From Streptomyces tendae (lineage in GTDB: Bacteria; Actinomycetota; Actinomycetes; Streptomycetales; Streptomycetaceae), in NCBI RefSeq assembly GCF_008632955.1, contig NZ_CP043959.1:5332001-5396000 (forward strand): 64,000 nucleotides of DNA, given 5' to 3'. Position numbers and translations under genes: made by a program. The notes under the pieces are model-generated. The model saw only the letters and a list, made by a program, of their open reading frames with translations. It was not told where the DNA came from and made no database searches. Positions 16,464 through 23,185 of this stretch are shown piece after piece (the first letter of the stretch is position 1; the number at the start of each line of letters is the position of its first letter).

Positions 16464-16840
16464 TGGTCGCCCCCTTCCAGCAGCAGCAGACGCTCGTGCA
16501 GCTGGTGCATGGGGCCGATCGCCCAGGCGACGAGCGCGTCCAGCAGGCCGGCGAGGGTCTCGGCGTCGTACTCGTGCAGCTCGTCGAACTCGACCATCAC
16601 CAGCGGCGCCTTCGGCCCGAGCTCGGAGAACGGCCGCTGCAGCAGGCCCGCCTTCGCCACGGCCACCGGGCCGTGACACGGCGTCTGCACCGTCAGCTCA
16701 ATCTCCTCGCCCTGGTGCTCAATGTCGGCGCGGTACCCCTCGAAGGGGTGCTCGCCCGTGCACCAGGACGGCTCAGGCATCGTCACGTCGCCGTGATCGG
16801 CGGTGAACACGGTCACCGTGCGCTCGCTCATGCCGCTCAC
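16460..16840 (-). CDS. DUF6907-like protein, 126 aa
   Basis: 126 aa. The EPSWCTGEH motif near residues 23-31 followed by a beta-rich centre (EEIELTVQTPCHGPVAVAKA) and a helical end (AETLAGLLDALVAWAIGP) recalls the DUF6907 family, common in streptomycete mobile elements. GTG at 16840 forms a GTGA overlap with the upstream stop, so it is preferred over the internal ATG at 16831. It shares PSWC with the 168-aa gene at 16986, suggesting paralogy. Confidence 0.6.
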   Translation of the reverse strand: MSGMSERTVTVFTADHGDVTMPEPSWCTGEHPFEGYRADIEHQGEEIELTVQTPCHGPVAVAKAGLLQRPFSELGPKAPLVMVEFDELHEYDAETLAGLLDALVAWAIGPMHQLHERLLLLEGGDQ

Positions 16841-16986
16841 CAGCCCCGGACGCGCATCGCGCGGCGACGGGAGCAGGCCTTACGGGGCAGCTTCGGCAGA
16901 GCCGGCGTCTCCTCGACCCGCGTCAGGTCCACCGACTCGATGGCCAGGTAGCGGGAGCGGTCGACGTTCGCGTTACGGCGCGGCAT
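16837..16986 (-). CDS. Very small basic protein, 49 aa
   Basis: 49 aa from ATG 16986: MPRRNANVDRSRYLAIESVD then a proline/lysine section and a strongly basic end (KACSRRRAMRVRGW). The start overlaps the upstream stop by one base (TGATG) and its stop overlaps the next GTG. It fills the only gap in an otherwise continuous coupled operon, which supports it as a gene. Function unknown. Confidence 0.6.
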   Translation of the reverse strand: MPRRNANVDRSRYLAIESVDLTRVEETPALPKLPRKACSRRRAMRVRGW

Positions 16987-17492
16987 CAGACGGCCTCCCC
17001 ACGCAGCTCGGCGCCCTGGGAGGCGTTGTGCAGGCGCGCGGCGCGCGCCAGGTGGCGCAGCGACGAGGCGAACGCGATCAGGTCGTCCGCGAGCGCCTCC
17101 GCCATCTCCGGCGTGTGGTACTCCGGCATGTCGCCGGCCTCCACAGCGATGTGCGCCTGCCGCAGCCGCGAGTCCGTGGCGGCCGGGTCCGCCTGGAGCA
17201 TGGCGAACATGAGCAGGTCACCGTTCGGCTTCAGGAATGAGGAGATCCCCACGTCCTCCGACTTGGAGGCGTGGGTGATGTCCTCCAGCTGGTACGGCTC
17301 GGCGGTGTGGTCCTCGACGCACCACGACGGGCAGGGGATCCAGGCCGTGTGAGAGGCCTTCCGCGTGCCGATCAGGGCGGGCACCAGGCGGAAGCCGGGC
17401 TTGAGGGTCGGCTGCGACTTGTCGGCGGCCGTCGGCTGAGAAGGGATGCCGGCGAGAGCGGCAGTGTGCTGGCTGATGGCAGACTGAGCCAT
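16986..17492 (-). CDS. DUF6907-like protein, 168 aa, first gene of transfer operon
   Basis: 168 aa. Conserved WIPCPSWCVEDHTAEPYQLE near residues 51-70, then a beta stretch (FLKPNGDLLMFAMLQADPAA) and a C-terminal helix with DDLIAFASSLRHLARAARLH. Related to the 126-aa protein two genes on. AGGAGAAC lies upstream of the ATG. It is the promoter-proximal gene of a ten-gene operon running to the FtsK-type motor, all but one junction overlapping or within a few bases. Its leader holds a hairpin (17526-17561) and two operators (17584-17624). Confidence 0.65.
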   Translation of the reverse strand: MAQSAISQHTAALAGIPSQPTAADKSQPTLKPGFRLVPALIGTRKASHTAWIPCPSWCVEDHTAEPYQLEDITHASKSEDVGISSFLKPNGDLLMFAMLQADPAATDSRLRQAHIAVEAGDMPEYHTPEMAEALADDLIAFASSLRHLARAARLHNASQGAELRGEAV

Positions 17493-17525
17493 AGCGGTTC
17501 TCCTGTGTCAGCAGGTGATCCGTCA

Positions 17526-17561
17526 GGCCCTATCTGCGTGCGGGAACACACAGGTAGGGCC
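17526..17561 (-). promoter_or_regulatory. Leader hairpin of the transfer operon
   Basis: GGCCCTATCTG (17526-17536) pairs with CAGGTAGGGCC (17551-17561), 11 bp with one G-U type pair. It lies between the operators and the first gene. It could be an attenuator or a fold in the 5' leader. No U-run follows. Confidence 0.4.
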
Positions 17562-17583
17562 GTTGACGTTCCGGGGAGGTCCC

Positions 17584-17624
17584 GGTGTCATGACACCCAC
17601 GTTAGACCCTGGTGTCATGACACC
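17584..17624. promoter_or_regulatory. Two copies of the 14-bp palindrome GGTGTCATGACACC
   Basis: Perfect palindromes at 17584-17597 and 17611-17624, 27 bp start to start, between the divergent transfer operon and the 71-aa regulator gene. This is the layout of an operator pair for a dimeric repressor; the adjacent small regulator is the obvious candidate. Confidence 0.75.
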
Positions 17625-17645
17625 GCAAGGGGCTAACCTCATGGC

Positions 17646-17861
17646 ATGCCGAACGTAGAGAAGACCCCGAGGCAGACCGTGAGGGTCGAGAAGGAGCTAT
17701 GGGACAAGGCCGGCGTCATGGTCGGCCCCCGACAGCGCGGCCAGCACATCCGGGACTTCCTGCGGTGGCTCACCCACGAGACGGACGATCTACCGCCCCG
17801 CCCTGCCGCTCCGAAGAGTGACAAGCAGCAGTCCGCAAACAGTCCGCAGGATGATCAATAA
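17646..17861 (+). CDS. Small putative ribbon-helix-helix regulator, 71 aa
   Basis: 71 aa. TVRVEKELWDKAGVMVGPRQ followed by RGQHIRDFLRWLTHE has the strand-helix-helix pattern of CopG/MetJ-type repressors; the C-terminus is disordered. A weak AAGGGG lies 13 bp upstream of the ATG. It sits at the right end of the element, divergent from the transfer operon, with the paired palindromes in the shared promoter region. I infer that it represses that operon and itself, as KorA/KorSA-type proteins do in other elements, though it is not related in sequence. Its 3' end overlaps the right GTCCGCA repeats. Confidence 0.62.
   Translation: MPNVEKTPRQTVRVEKELWDKAGVMVGPRQRGQHIRDFLRWLTHETDDLPPRPAAPKSDKQQSANSPQDDQ
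17831..17848 (+). repeat. Right pair of GTCCGCA repeats (candidate integrase arm sites)
   Basis: GTCCGCA at 17831-17837 and 17842-17848, spaced 11 bp like the left pair and in the same orientation, with TGATCA at 17852-17857. They lie about 100 bp inside the right core and overlap the end of the 17646-17861 gene. Confidence 0.5.
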
Positions 17862-17914
17862 CGTCTAGCGCTAGCAGACGCGTACCAACGGTCAAAACCG
17901 CTGGTCAACGCAAT

Positions 17915-17948
17915 ACGGCCCCTCCGTCGCAGATGACAGAGGGGCCGT
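17915..17948 (+). terminator. 10-bp terminator hairpin at the right end of the element
   Basis: ACGGCCCCTC (17915-17924) pairs with GAGGGGCCGT (17939-17948), followed directly by the right att core. Just upstream, GGTCAA occurs at 17890 and 17903, possible further recombinase sites. Confidence 0.7.
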
Positions 17949-17951
17949 TGT

Positions 17952-17975
17952 AGTTCGAGCTCTACTTCGACGTGT
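17952..17975. repeat. Right attachment core, 24 bp
   Basis: Identical to 1042-1065. It is followed by GA, which completes a TGA stop in the glnA frame, then by chromosomal sequence with a strong terminator at 18028-18068. This is the site that held the end of glnA before insertion. Confidence 0.92.
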
Positions 17976-18027
17976 GACAGCGCCCCAGGTCGGAGCGGGT
18001 TTCCGCTCCCCTGGGCCGCGTGTGGGC

Positions 18028-18068
18028 CGTCGGCCGTGCCCTTCCTCGCCGGAAGGGCACGGCCGACG
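18028..18068 (+). terminator. Original glnA terminator, displaced by the element
   Basis: An 18-bp perfect stem: CGTCGGCCGTGCCCTTCC (18028-18045), loop TCGCC, complement to 18068. It lies 50 bp after the regenerated TGA at the right junction, so before insertion it would have ended glnA transcription. Confidence 0.85.
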
Positions 18069-18108
18069 CCTGTTCGGGCCCGGCACCCGCAGCCGGCCGT
18101 CGCTCAGG

Positions 18109-18273
18109 TCAGCGCATCGGCTTCACCGGGCCGGCGTCCGCAGCCGGTGCGCCGAACGCGGCATCAAGGGCCCTACGGGCACGGTCCCGGCTGTCGGCAC
18201 GAGGTGCGTGCACGACCGGCCCGCTCCCGCTCGCGGCGATGGGCTCGGGGATCCAATGGGCTCGGGGATCCAC
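18109..18273 (-). CDS. Possible small gene, 54 aa
   Basis: GTG at 18273 with GGAGG 5 bp upstream; codons have high GC third positions. The product (ADSRDRARRALDAAFGAPAA near the end) matches nothing I know. It is the only plausible gene in the 413 bp between the junction and 18489. The region also has a 17-bp tandem duplication (GGCTCGGGGATCCA-type) at about 18240-18272, which covers its first codons. Confidence 0.35.
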   Translation of the reverse strand: MDPRAHWIPEPIAASGSGPVVHAPRADSRDRARRALDAAFGAPAADAGPVKPMR

Positions 18274-18488
18274 TGCTACCTCCGTACGACCCGCGTCCGG
18301 GACCCGAAGCCCGCCCCGGGCCTGCGCCCGGAGCCGCGGCCCGAGACGGCCCGACCGGACGGCCGCGGCGGACGGCGCCGAGCGCGGGCCGTCCGCTGTG
18401 GCCGGGTGGTCCGCTTCGTTGTCTACTGGGACTTATGTGACGCGCGCGACAGAGCGGAAGCCGTACCCGATTCTCCGAGGCGATTCTC

Positions 18489-18992
18489 GTGAACATCCAA
18501 GCCCGAGCACTTGTCGCTGCCACCGGAACAGTCGTGCTGCTGTCCGGGACGACCGTCGCCCACGCCGCCGGCGCCCCGTCGGCGACCGAGGCGAAAGCGG
18601 CGTCCTCCGTGACGGTGACCACCAAGAACACGCCACTGGGAAAGATCCTCGTCAACGAGAAGGGTCACACCCTCTACCTGTTCGAGTCCGACAAGAAGGA
18701 CAAGTCCACCTGCAACGACGCCTGCGCCGAGGCATGGCCGCCGCTGAAGGCGGACGGCAAGCTCGTCGCCAAGGGCGGCGTGGACAGCAAGCTGCTCGAC
18801 ACCATCAAGCGCAGCGACGGTTCGAAGCAGGTGACGTACAAGGGGCAGCCCCTCTACACGTTCGCCGACGACACCAAGGCCGGGCAGACCAACGGCCAGG
18901 GCGTCGACGCGTTCGGTGCCAAGTGGTTCGTGCTGGGCACCGACGGCAAGAAGATCACCAAGCAGCCCGCGTCCCAGAACGGCGGCTACTGA
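18489..18992 (+). CDS. Secreted protein with two lipoprotein_15-type repeats
   Basis: 167 aa, exported. Residues 1-27 form a signal peptide (VVLLSGTTVAHAAG). Two copies of the COG4315/PF03640 secreted repeat follow: LGKILVNEKGHTLYLFESDK near 50 and a second ending VTYKGQPLYTFADDTKAGQT near 120. The family occurs in actinobacterial extracytoplasmic proteins of unknown role, sometimes with haem or electron-transfer neighbours. GAGGCG lies before the GTG start. It is convergent with the membrane protein at 19002, 9 bp away. Confidence 0.85.
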   Translation: MNIQARALVAATGTVVLLSGTTVAHAAGAPSATEAKAASSVTVTTKNTPLGKILVNEKGHTLYLFESDKKDKSTCNDACAEAWPPLKADGKLVAKGGVDSKLLDTIKRSDGSKQVTYKGQPLYTFADDTKAGQTNGQGVDAFGAKWFVLGTDGKKITKQPASQNGGY

Positions 18993-19001
18993 CCGCCCGC
19001 G

Positions 19002-19577
19002 TCACGTCAGCCCCGGCGTGTCGAACCCGTTGAGCTGCCACAGCGCGGCTGTGTACCAGAGCAGGGCGATCGCGCAGAAGAGCAGACCGCCCACGAGAGG
19101 CAGCGTCCACCCCGGGAACCGGTGGCTGCGCACCACGAGCACCTTCGCGGCGAAGGCGCCGTACAGGACGCAGCCGGTGACCGAGTGGATCGCCACCCGT
19201 GGCGACGTCGTCTCGACGCCGTACGCGCTCAGGCACTGGTAGGCGATCGGCACCGAGAGCAGGAAGGCGAGCAGTCCGGTCACCCGGTGCGCGAGGGGCA
19301 CGGCGCGCGGTGCCGGCTTCGACCCGGGCAGCAGGCCGTACATCCAGGCGGCGAGCAGAAGCTGGACCAGCGCGAGACCCAGCAGGGCGCTCCCCAACCG
19401 GGCCTTGAGCTCCATTGCCTCGTCGTACCGGGCGCCGAACAGGCTGCTGTTCGGGTCGGGTGTCAGGCCCTGCCCCACGAACCAGATGCCCAGGCCCACG
19501 GCCACGGGGATCAGCAGCAGGGCCGCTGCACGCCCCTTGCCCGTCGCGCGGCGGGAGGGATCGGGTTGCTGTTCCAC
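19002..19577 (-). CDS. Membrane protein, DUF6529-like
   Basis: 191 aa with about five membrane spans: roughly 17-37, 62-82, 95-115, 122-143 and 155-178. Histidines occur in or near spans (PLAHRVTGLLAF, VAIHSVTGCVLYG), as in small cytochrome b561-like proteins, so haem binding is possible. The GTG at 19577 has GGAG 5 bp upstream; the longer frame has none. It is tail-to-tail with the COG4315-type secreted protein, a pairing seen in streptomycetes and compatible with a joint redox role, which is inference. Confidence 0.75.
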   Translation of the reverse strand: MEQQPDPSRRATGKGRAAALLLIPVAVGLGIWFVGQGLTPDPNSSLFGARYDEAMELKARLGSALLGLALVQLLLAAWMYGLLPGSKPAPRAVPLAHRVTGLLAFLLSVPIAYQCLSAYGVETTSPRVAIHSVTGCVLYGAFAAKVLVVRSHRFPGWTLPLVGGLLFCAIALLWYTAALWQLNGFDTPGLT

Positions 19578-19731
19578 GAGGGCTCCGTACGAAGGGCGAC
19601 GACCGGAATCCCCACCATGGCGCCGCCCCCGCCCGCCGCCCGGCCGACCGCTCCGCCACCCCACCGGGAATCACCCGATGGACGGCCCATGTGTGACGGA
19701 CGCCATGCCGACCGCGGGATGCCCGGACACC

Positions 19732-19809
19732 GTCGGAGGGCCCCACCGCGAACGGTGGGGCCCTCCGACATCGGTTGCACCCCCGCCCCTGGTCGTCCAG
19801 GGGCGGGGG
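19732..19809. terminator. Two tandem hairpins in a divergent intergenic region
   Basis: A 17-bp stem starting GTCGGAGGGCCCCACCG (19732-19748/19753-19769, CGAA loop) is followed 10 bp on by a 13-bp stem (19780-19792/19797-19809, TCGT loop). Both neighbours point away (19577 minus, 19897 plus), so there is no gene for them to terminate. The 319-bp gap has no other recognisable content. They may act as an insulator, an attenuator, or mark a lost gene. Confidence 0.6.
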
Positions 19810-19896
19810 CGGCGTCGCGCGTCCGGAATACTTCCCTCCAGGCGGGTGCGGAGGGATCCTTGGTCTGACACTGCTGTTCGAGAGAAGGTCACGGGG

Positions 19897-20160
19897 ATGT
19901 CCGAGCAGGACGACGACAAGCGCGAGTTCGACCTCAGGTGGGTGGACGGCGCCGAGCACAAGGAGCCGTCGGCCCGCGCCCGCATGCTCGCCGCGCGCTG
20001 GAAGGACAACCCGCCCGGGCCGGTGCCGTTCCGCGCCGACGCGGAGCACCGGGGGCGGCGATCGTCGGGACGCTCGTCGTGGGTGTCGACGGTCGTCATC
20101 CTCGGCTGCGTCGCCGCCGTGATCGTCCTGCTCGGCTACGCCCACATCGGCCCCTACTGA
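19897..20160 (+). CDS. Small membrane-anchored protein, 87 aa
   Basis: 87 aa. A charged cytoplasmic part (SEQDDDKREFDLRWVDGAEH, then ARMLAARWKDNPPGPVPF) ends in one membrane span at about 63-82 (VSTVVILGCVAAVIVLLGYA). The tail-anchored layout and the RARMLAARWKDNPPGP block are typical of conserved streptomycete proteins of unknown function. AGAAGG lies before the ATG. Confidence 0.75.
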   Translation: MSEQDDDKREFDLRWVDGAEHKEPSARARMLAARWKDNPPGPVPFRADAEHRGRRSSGRSSWVSTVVILGCVAAVIVLLGYAHIGPY

Positions 20161-20166
20161 TCCCGG

Positions 20167-20745
20167 TCAGTCGTTCCGGGCGACGGCGACCGTCGGTGAG
20201 GTGCGGGAGGCGCGCACGGCGGGCACCGTCCCGGCGGCTGCCGTCACCAGCACCAGGGCGCCGAACACCGCCGCGAGCTGCCCCGCCGGCACGGTGAAGG
20301 GGGCGCTCGCCTCCGCGACGCGGACCACCAGCCAGGCGTACGGCACGCCGAGGGCCAGCCCCAGCACCCCGCCGAGGAGGCCGTGGAGCGCGCACTCCGC
20401 CGTGACCATGCGGTGCACGGCGGCTGCGCCGAGGCCCAGGGCCCGCAACAGGCCGAACTCGCGCCCCCGCTCGACGACGGTGAGGCTCGCCGTGGTCGCG
20501 ACGCCGGCGACCGCCACCAGGACGGTCAGACCCAGGACCACGATCACGATCGTGGCCGTCGTGCGCAGGTCGTCCGACGGCCCGGCCTCTGCGGCCGTGT
20601 CCTCGGCGACGACGCGCCCGTCGGCGCGCGCCGGGCCGGTCAGCTCGGCGGTGACGGCCCGATGCGCGCGCGCCCGCCCCCCTGCGGAGTCCTGAGCCGC
20701 GTCGGCGGTGACCACGGTGGGCGCGGGGTCCGCTCCCAGCACGCG
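20167..20745 (-). pseudogene. FtsX-family ABC permease remnant (C-terminal part only)
   Basis: About 190 residues matching the end of a MacB/FtsX-type permease. Visible are the large extracytoplasmic tail end, then TIVIVVLGLTVLVAVAGVAT, RGREFGLLRALGLGAAAVHR (the hallmark motif after the first core span), two further spans and PAVRASRTSPTVAVARND at the end. Normal permeases of this type have 380-850 residues, so the N-terminus and the partner ATPase gene are missing. At about 20745 the frame runs into a histidine kinase remnant, so a deletion joined two genes. Confidence 0.82.
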
Positions 20746-21278
20746 GTCTGGCTCTCGGCGTAGAGGCGCCGCGTCTGGAGGGCGAAGGCGGTGAGCCACA
20801 CCGTCAGCGTCAGCCCCCAGTAGACGAGCAGCATCCCGCCGTCGGCGAACGGCTCCATGCCCAGCAGCGACGCCCCGGCCGTGCCCGCCCCCGTCGCGAG
20901 CAGCACCGCGCCGCCCGCGGCATACGGCATCCAGGGGATCCGGGAGTGGTGGACGACCGACATCATGGCGAACAGCACGGCCAGGTCGTACGCGGCGGGC
21001 GCGTGCGCCGGCGGGTCGGCCACGTACGGCTCGTACAGGAGGAACTGCGCGAGGGCCAGCGCCATGACGACCGCCATCACGGTGGCGGGGCGTTGCCTGC
21101 GGGCGAGCAGGGCGAGCGCCATCAGGCCGCCCAGGAGCAGGTCGTGGTCACCGGCGTAGCGCTGTGCCGCCAGCAGGACCACCAGGGCGAGGGCGATGTC
21201 GGTCGCGGGGCCGAGGGCGCGTGCGTACCGGCCGGACGGCGTGATCCACGGAATCGGGCCCGTGTTCTCCTCGGCCAA
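20746..21278 (-). pseudogene. Sensor histidine kinase remnant (N-terminal membrane part only)
   Basis: About 178 residues matching the N-terminal sensor part of a NarL-type actinobacterial kinase: four to five membrane spans (ALVVLLAAQRYAG, LLLGGLMALALLARRQRPAT, AAGGAVLLATGAGTAGA, VYWGLTLTVWLTAFAL) ending in TRRLYAESQ. In intact kinases the ELAREREQ and RELHDVVGH phosphoacceptor helices follow; here sequence switches to the permease remnant. TTG start at 21278 with GGGAGGA upstream. The catalytic domain, response regulator, ABC ATPase and permease N-terminus all seem lost in one deletion. Still open, it could make an inactive fusion. Confidence 0.82.
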
Positions 21279-21400
21279 CCGTCCTCCCTCTCTCCTCCAC
21301 CGGGCGCGACCGCGCAAGCGCCGGGCGGCCCGGGCGACTTCGGGGTGGGCGGCACCCCGCCGCCCATACTGCCCCAGCCCGTGGCCGGTCACGGCACGAC

Positions 21401-21434
21401 GGTGCCGGACACCCCTGGACGGGCGCCCGGCACC
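21401..21434 (-). terminator. Weak hairpin after the 104-aa gene
   Basis: GGTGCCGG (21401-21408) pairs with CCGGCACC (21427-21434), 8 bp with an 18-nt loop, just past the stop of the minus-strand gene at 21445. Confidence 0.4.
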
Positions 21435-21444
21435 GGTCGTGTGC

Positions 21445-21759
21445 TCAGCGGTTGTAGCGCATGAACGCGCGGACCATGTGGCAGGTGGTGACCGACGGCG
21501 GATGGACACCGATCAGCTCGGCGGCGCCGCGGATCGTCTCGTCGCGCGCCTGGCTGGGCAGGTAGACGCCGGAGTCGAGCAGGGCGATGGCGAGGCGCAT
21601 CGCCTTCAGCCTGCGGTTGTGGGTGACGTACCACTCGCGCGGGCGGCCCGGCGGCAGCGGGCGCTTCTCCACCGGCGCGCAGGGCAGTTCGAGCAGCACC
21701 GGACGCTTCGCGGTGGACTGGGTGGGCAAGGGCTTCGGCTTGAGGGCGGCAGCGGGCAC
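21445..21759 (-). CDS. Conserved hypothetical protein, 104 aa
   Basis: 104 aa, unrecognised. A proline-rich N-terminus is followed by a well-folded helical part (GRPREWYVTHNRRLKAMRLA, then ETIRGAAELIGVHPPSVTTC). The codon pattern and clean end suggest a real gene. Start chosen at GTG 21759, because GGAGG sits 6 bp upstream; the ATG two codons earlier abuts that site directly. It is divergent from the arsenate-reductase-like gene. Confidence 0.7.
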   Translation of the reverse strand: MPAAALKPKPLPTQSTAKRPVLLELPCAPVEKRPLPPGRPREWYVTHNRRLKAMRLAIALLDSGVYLPSQARDETIRGAAELIGVHPPSVTTCHMVRAFMRYNR

Positions 21760-21991
21760 GGGCATCCTCCTGTCGCGGTCGGGGCGGTCGGCCGGGGTCC
21801 ACGGCGACCTCGGCGACTCCCTCGAACACTTCCTCCATTCTACGTCCCGGCACTGACAATCAGCAGGCTCCCTCCGGCCAACAAATGCGCTGGTCCGCAA
21901 GGGTTTTGGGTGGGCGTCACGGGTGGTGCGCGAGATGCGCGGGGTGAACCAAGGAAATCGAACAGCGTCGGCCGGGCGTACCGTGTGCGGC

Positions 21992-22351
21992 ATGGAGATC
22001 TGGATCAACCCGGCCTGTTCCAAGTGCCGCAGCGCGATCAGCCTGCTCGACGCGGAGGGGGTGGACTACACCGTCCGCCGCTACCTGGAGGACGTGCCGT
22101 CCGAGGACGAGATCCGCGAGGTGCTGGAGCGGCTCGGACTGGAGCCGTGGGACATCACCCGGACCCAGGAGGCGGCGGCGAAGGAACTCGGCCTCAAGGA
22201 CTGGCCGCGGGACGCCGGCGCGCGGGACCGCTGGATCGCGGCGCTGGCCGCGCACCCGAAGCTGATCCAGCGGCCGATCATCACGGCGGACGACGGCACG
22301 GCGGTCGTAGCCCGCTCGGAGGAGGCCGTACGGGACGCGCTGTCCCGCTGA
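21992..22351 (+). CDS. ArsC-family thioredoxin-fold reductase
   Basis: 119 aa. The N-terminus EIWINPACSKCRSAISLLDA shows the ArsC/Spx-type strand and a CxxC motif at residues 9-12. LIQRPIITADDGTAVVARSE carries the conserved RPI and is followed by a C-terminal helix. True glutaredoxin-linked arsenate reductases share this fold, but the CSKC motif and actinobacterial context make the substrate uncertain, so arsenate should not be assumed. Single gene with no arsenic neighbours. Confidence 0.85.
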   Translation: MEIWINPACSKCRSAISLLDAEGVDYTVRRYLEDVPSEDEIREVLERLGLEPWDITRTQEAAAKELGLKDWPRDAGARDRWIAALAAHPKLIQRPIITADDGTAVVARSEEAVRDALSR

Positions 22352-22473
22352 CGCCCTGCCCCACCACTCCTGTGACGCACGCCACTTGGGCGACTTGGGC
22401 CGGCCGCTGAGCAACTGCGTTCGGTATCTCGTACATAGCGGCGTACGCTCCCCCGACCCCCTTGGAGGCGCGC

Positions 22474-23169
22474 ATGTCGCGCAGGAGAACCCTCGGCCCG
22501 AAGAAGAAGCTGGCGTTGCTGCTGAGCGCCGCCACGGTGGCGGGCGGCGGTGCCTTCGTCATGGCGACCACGTCGAACGCGAGCCCGCCGCCGGCCACCA
22601 CGAAGTCGGCGGCGGACTCGACGGTCTGCCAGGGGCTGGCCACCGCGCTCGGCAACAACCAGCGGTTCATCGCGGGCCAGCGGGCCGACCCCGACGCCCA
22701 GTCCGAGGCGCGGATCGCCAACCGCGAGGCGGTCATCGCCCAGATCCAGCTGCAGCAGGAGGCCTCCGGGTGCGCGGTGGGGGAGTCGGCTCAGGACTCC
22801 CAGCCCGCACAGCCGCAGCAGCCGGCCCCGTCCCGGCCCGCCGCGGGCGGCCAGGACGGGCAGGCGGGACAGGACGGGCAGGCCGGCCAGGAAGGCCAGA
22901 ACGGCGGCGGGGCCGCCGCCGGTGAGCAGGTGTGCAACGGCTCGACCGTCACCCTCTCCGGTGAGGCGGGCGCCCCGGCCGCGTCCAGCAACCAGTTCCC
23001 GGCCGGCACGACGCTGAAGGTCACCAACCTGGACAACAACAAGTCCACGACGGTGGAGGTCACCTCGGTGTCCGGCAGCTGTGTGCTGCTGAACGACGCG
23101 GCCTTCGAACAGGTCCGCGAGCCGGGCAAGTTCCTGATCCGCAGGGCGCTGATCGAGAAGGTGGGGTGA
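22474..23169 (+). CDS. Secreted protein with C-terminal double-psi barrel-like domain
   Basis: 231 aa. A signal peptide (LALLLSAATVAGGGAFVMAT) leads to a helical domain of about 60 residues (CQGLATALGNNQRFIAGQRA), a Gln/Gly/Ala linker of about 40 residues (GQDGQAGQDGQAGQEGQ), and a C-terminal domain with VCNGSTVTLSGEAG, FPAGTTLKVTNLDNNKSTTV and VREPGKFLIRRALIEK, which is RlpA/expansin-like. ATG 22474 has GGAGG 6-7 bp upstream. The layout parallels the DUF1996 protein at 28726. A cell-wall role is inferred. Confidence 0.78.
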   Translation: MSRRRTLGPKKKLALLLSAATVAGGGAFVMATTSNASPPPATTKSAADSTVCQGLATALGNNQRFIAGQRADPDAQSEARIANREAVIAQIQLQQEASGCAVGESAQDSQPAQPQQPAPSRPAAGGQDGQAGQDGQAGQEGQNGGGAAAGEQVCNGSTVTLSGEAGAPAASSNQFPAGTTLKVTNLDNNKSTTVEVTSVSGSCVLLNDAAFEQVREPGKFLIRRALIEKVG

Positions 23170-23185
23170 GGTTCCTGGTGCGCCC

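Larger units (their letters stand above)
1042..17975. mobile_element. Integrated hybrid element (AICE/phage-satellite type), 16.9 kb, in the 3' end of glnA
   Basis: The boundaries are set by a perfect 24-bp direct repeat at 1042-1065 and 17952-17975. The left copy lies within glnA; the right copy is followed by what reads as the native glnA stop and terminator. Contents in order: integrase and XRE repressor (minus); excisionase, DUF2742-like, ATPase, small genes, terminase small subunit and tape measure (plus); then a minus-strand operon of ten genes with FtsK/TraB and SpdB-like proteins; and a plus-strand 71-aa regulator at the right end. The left half resembles a temperate phage control region. 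The right half resembles the transfer module of actinomycete integrative conjugative elements. No portal, capsid or large terminase is visible. The element appears intact, since no gene in it is broken. Confidence 0.93.
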
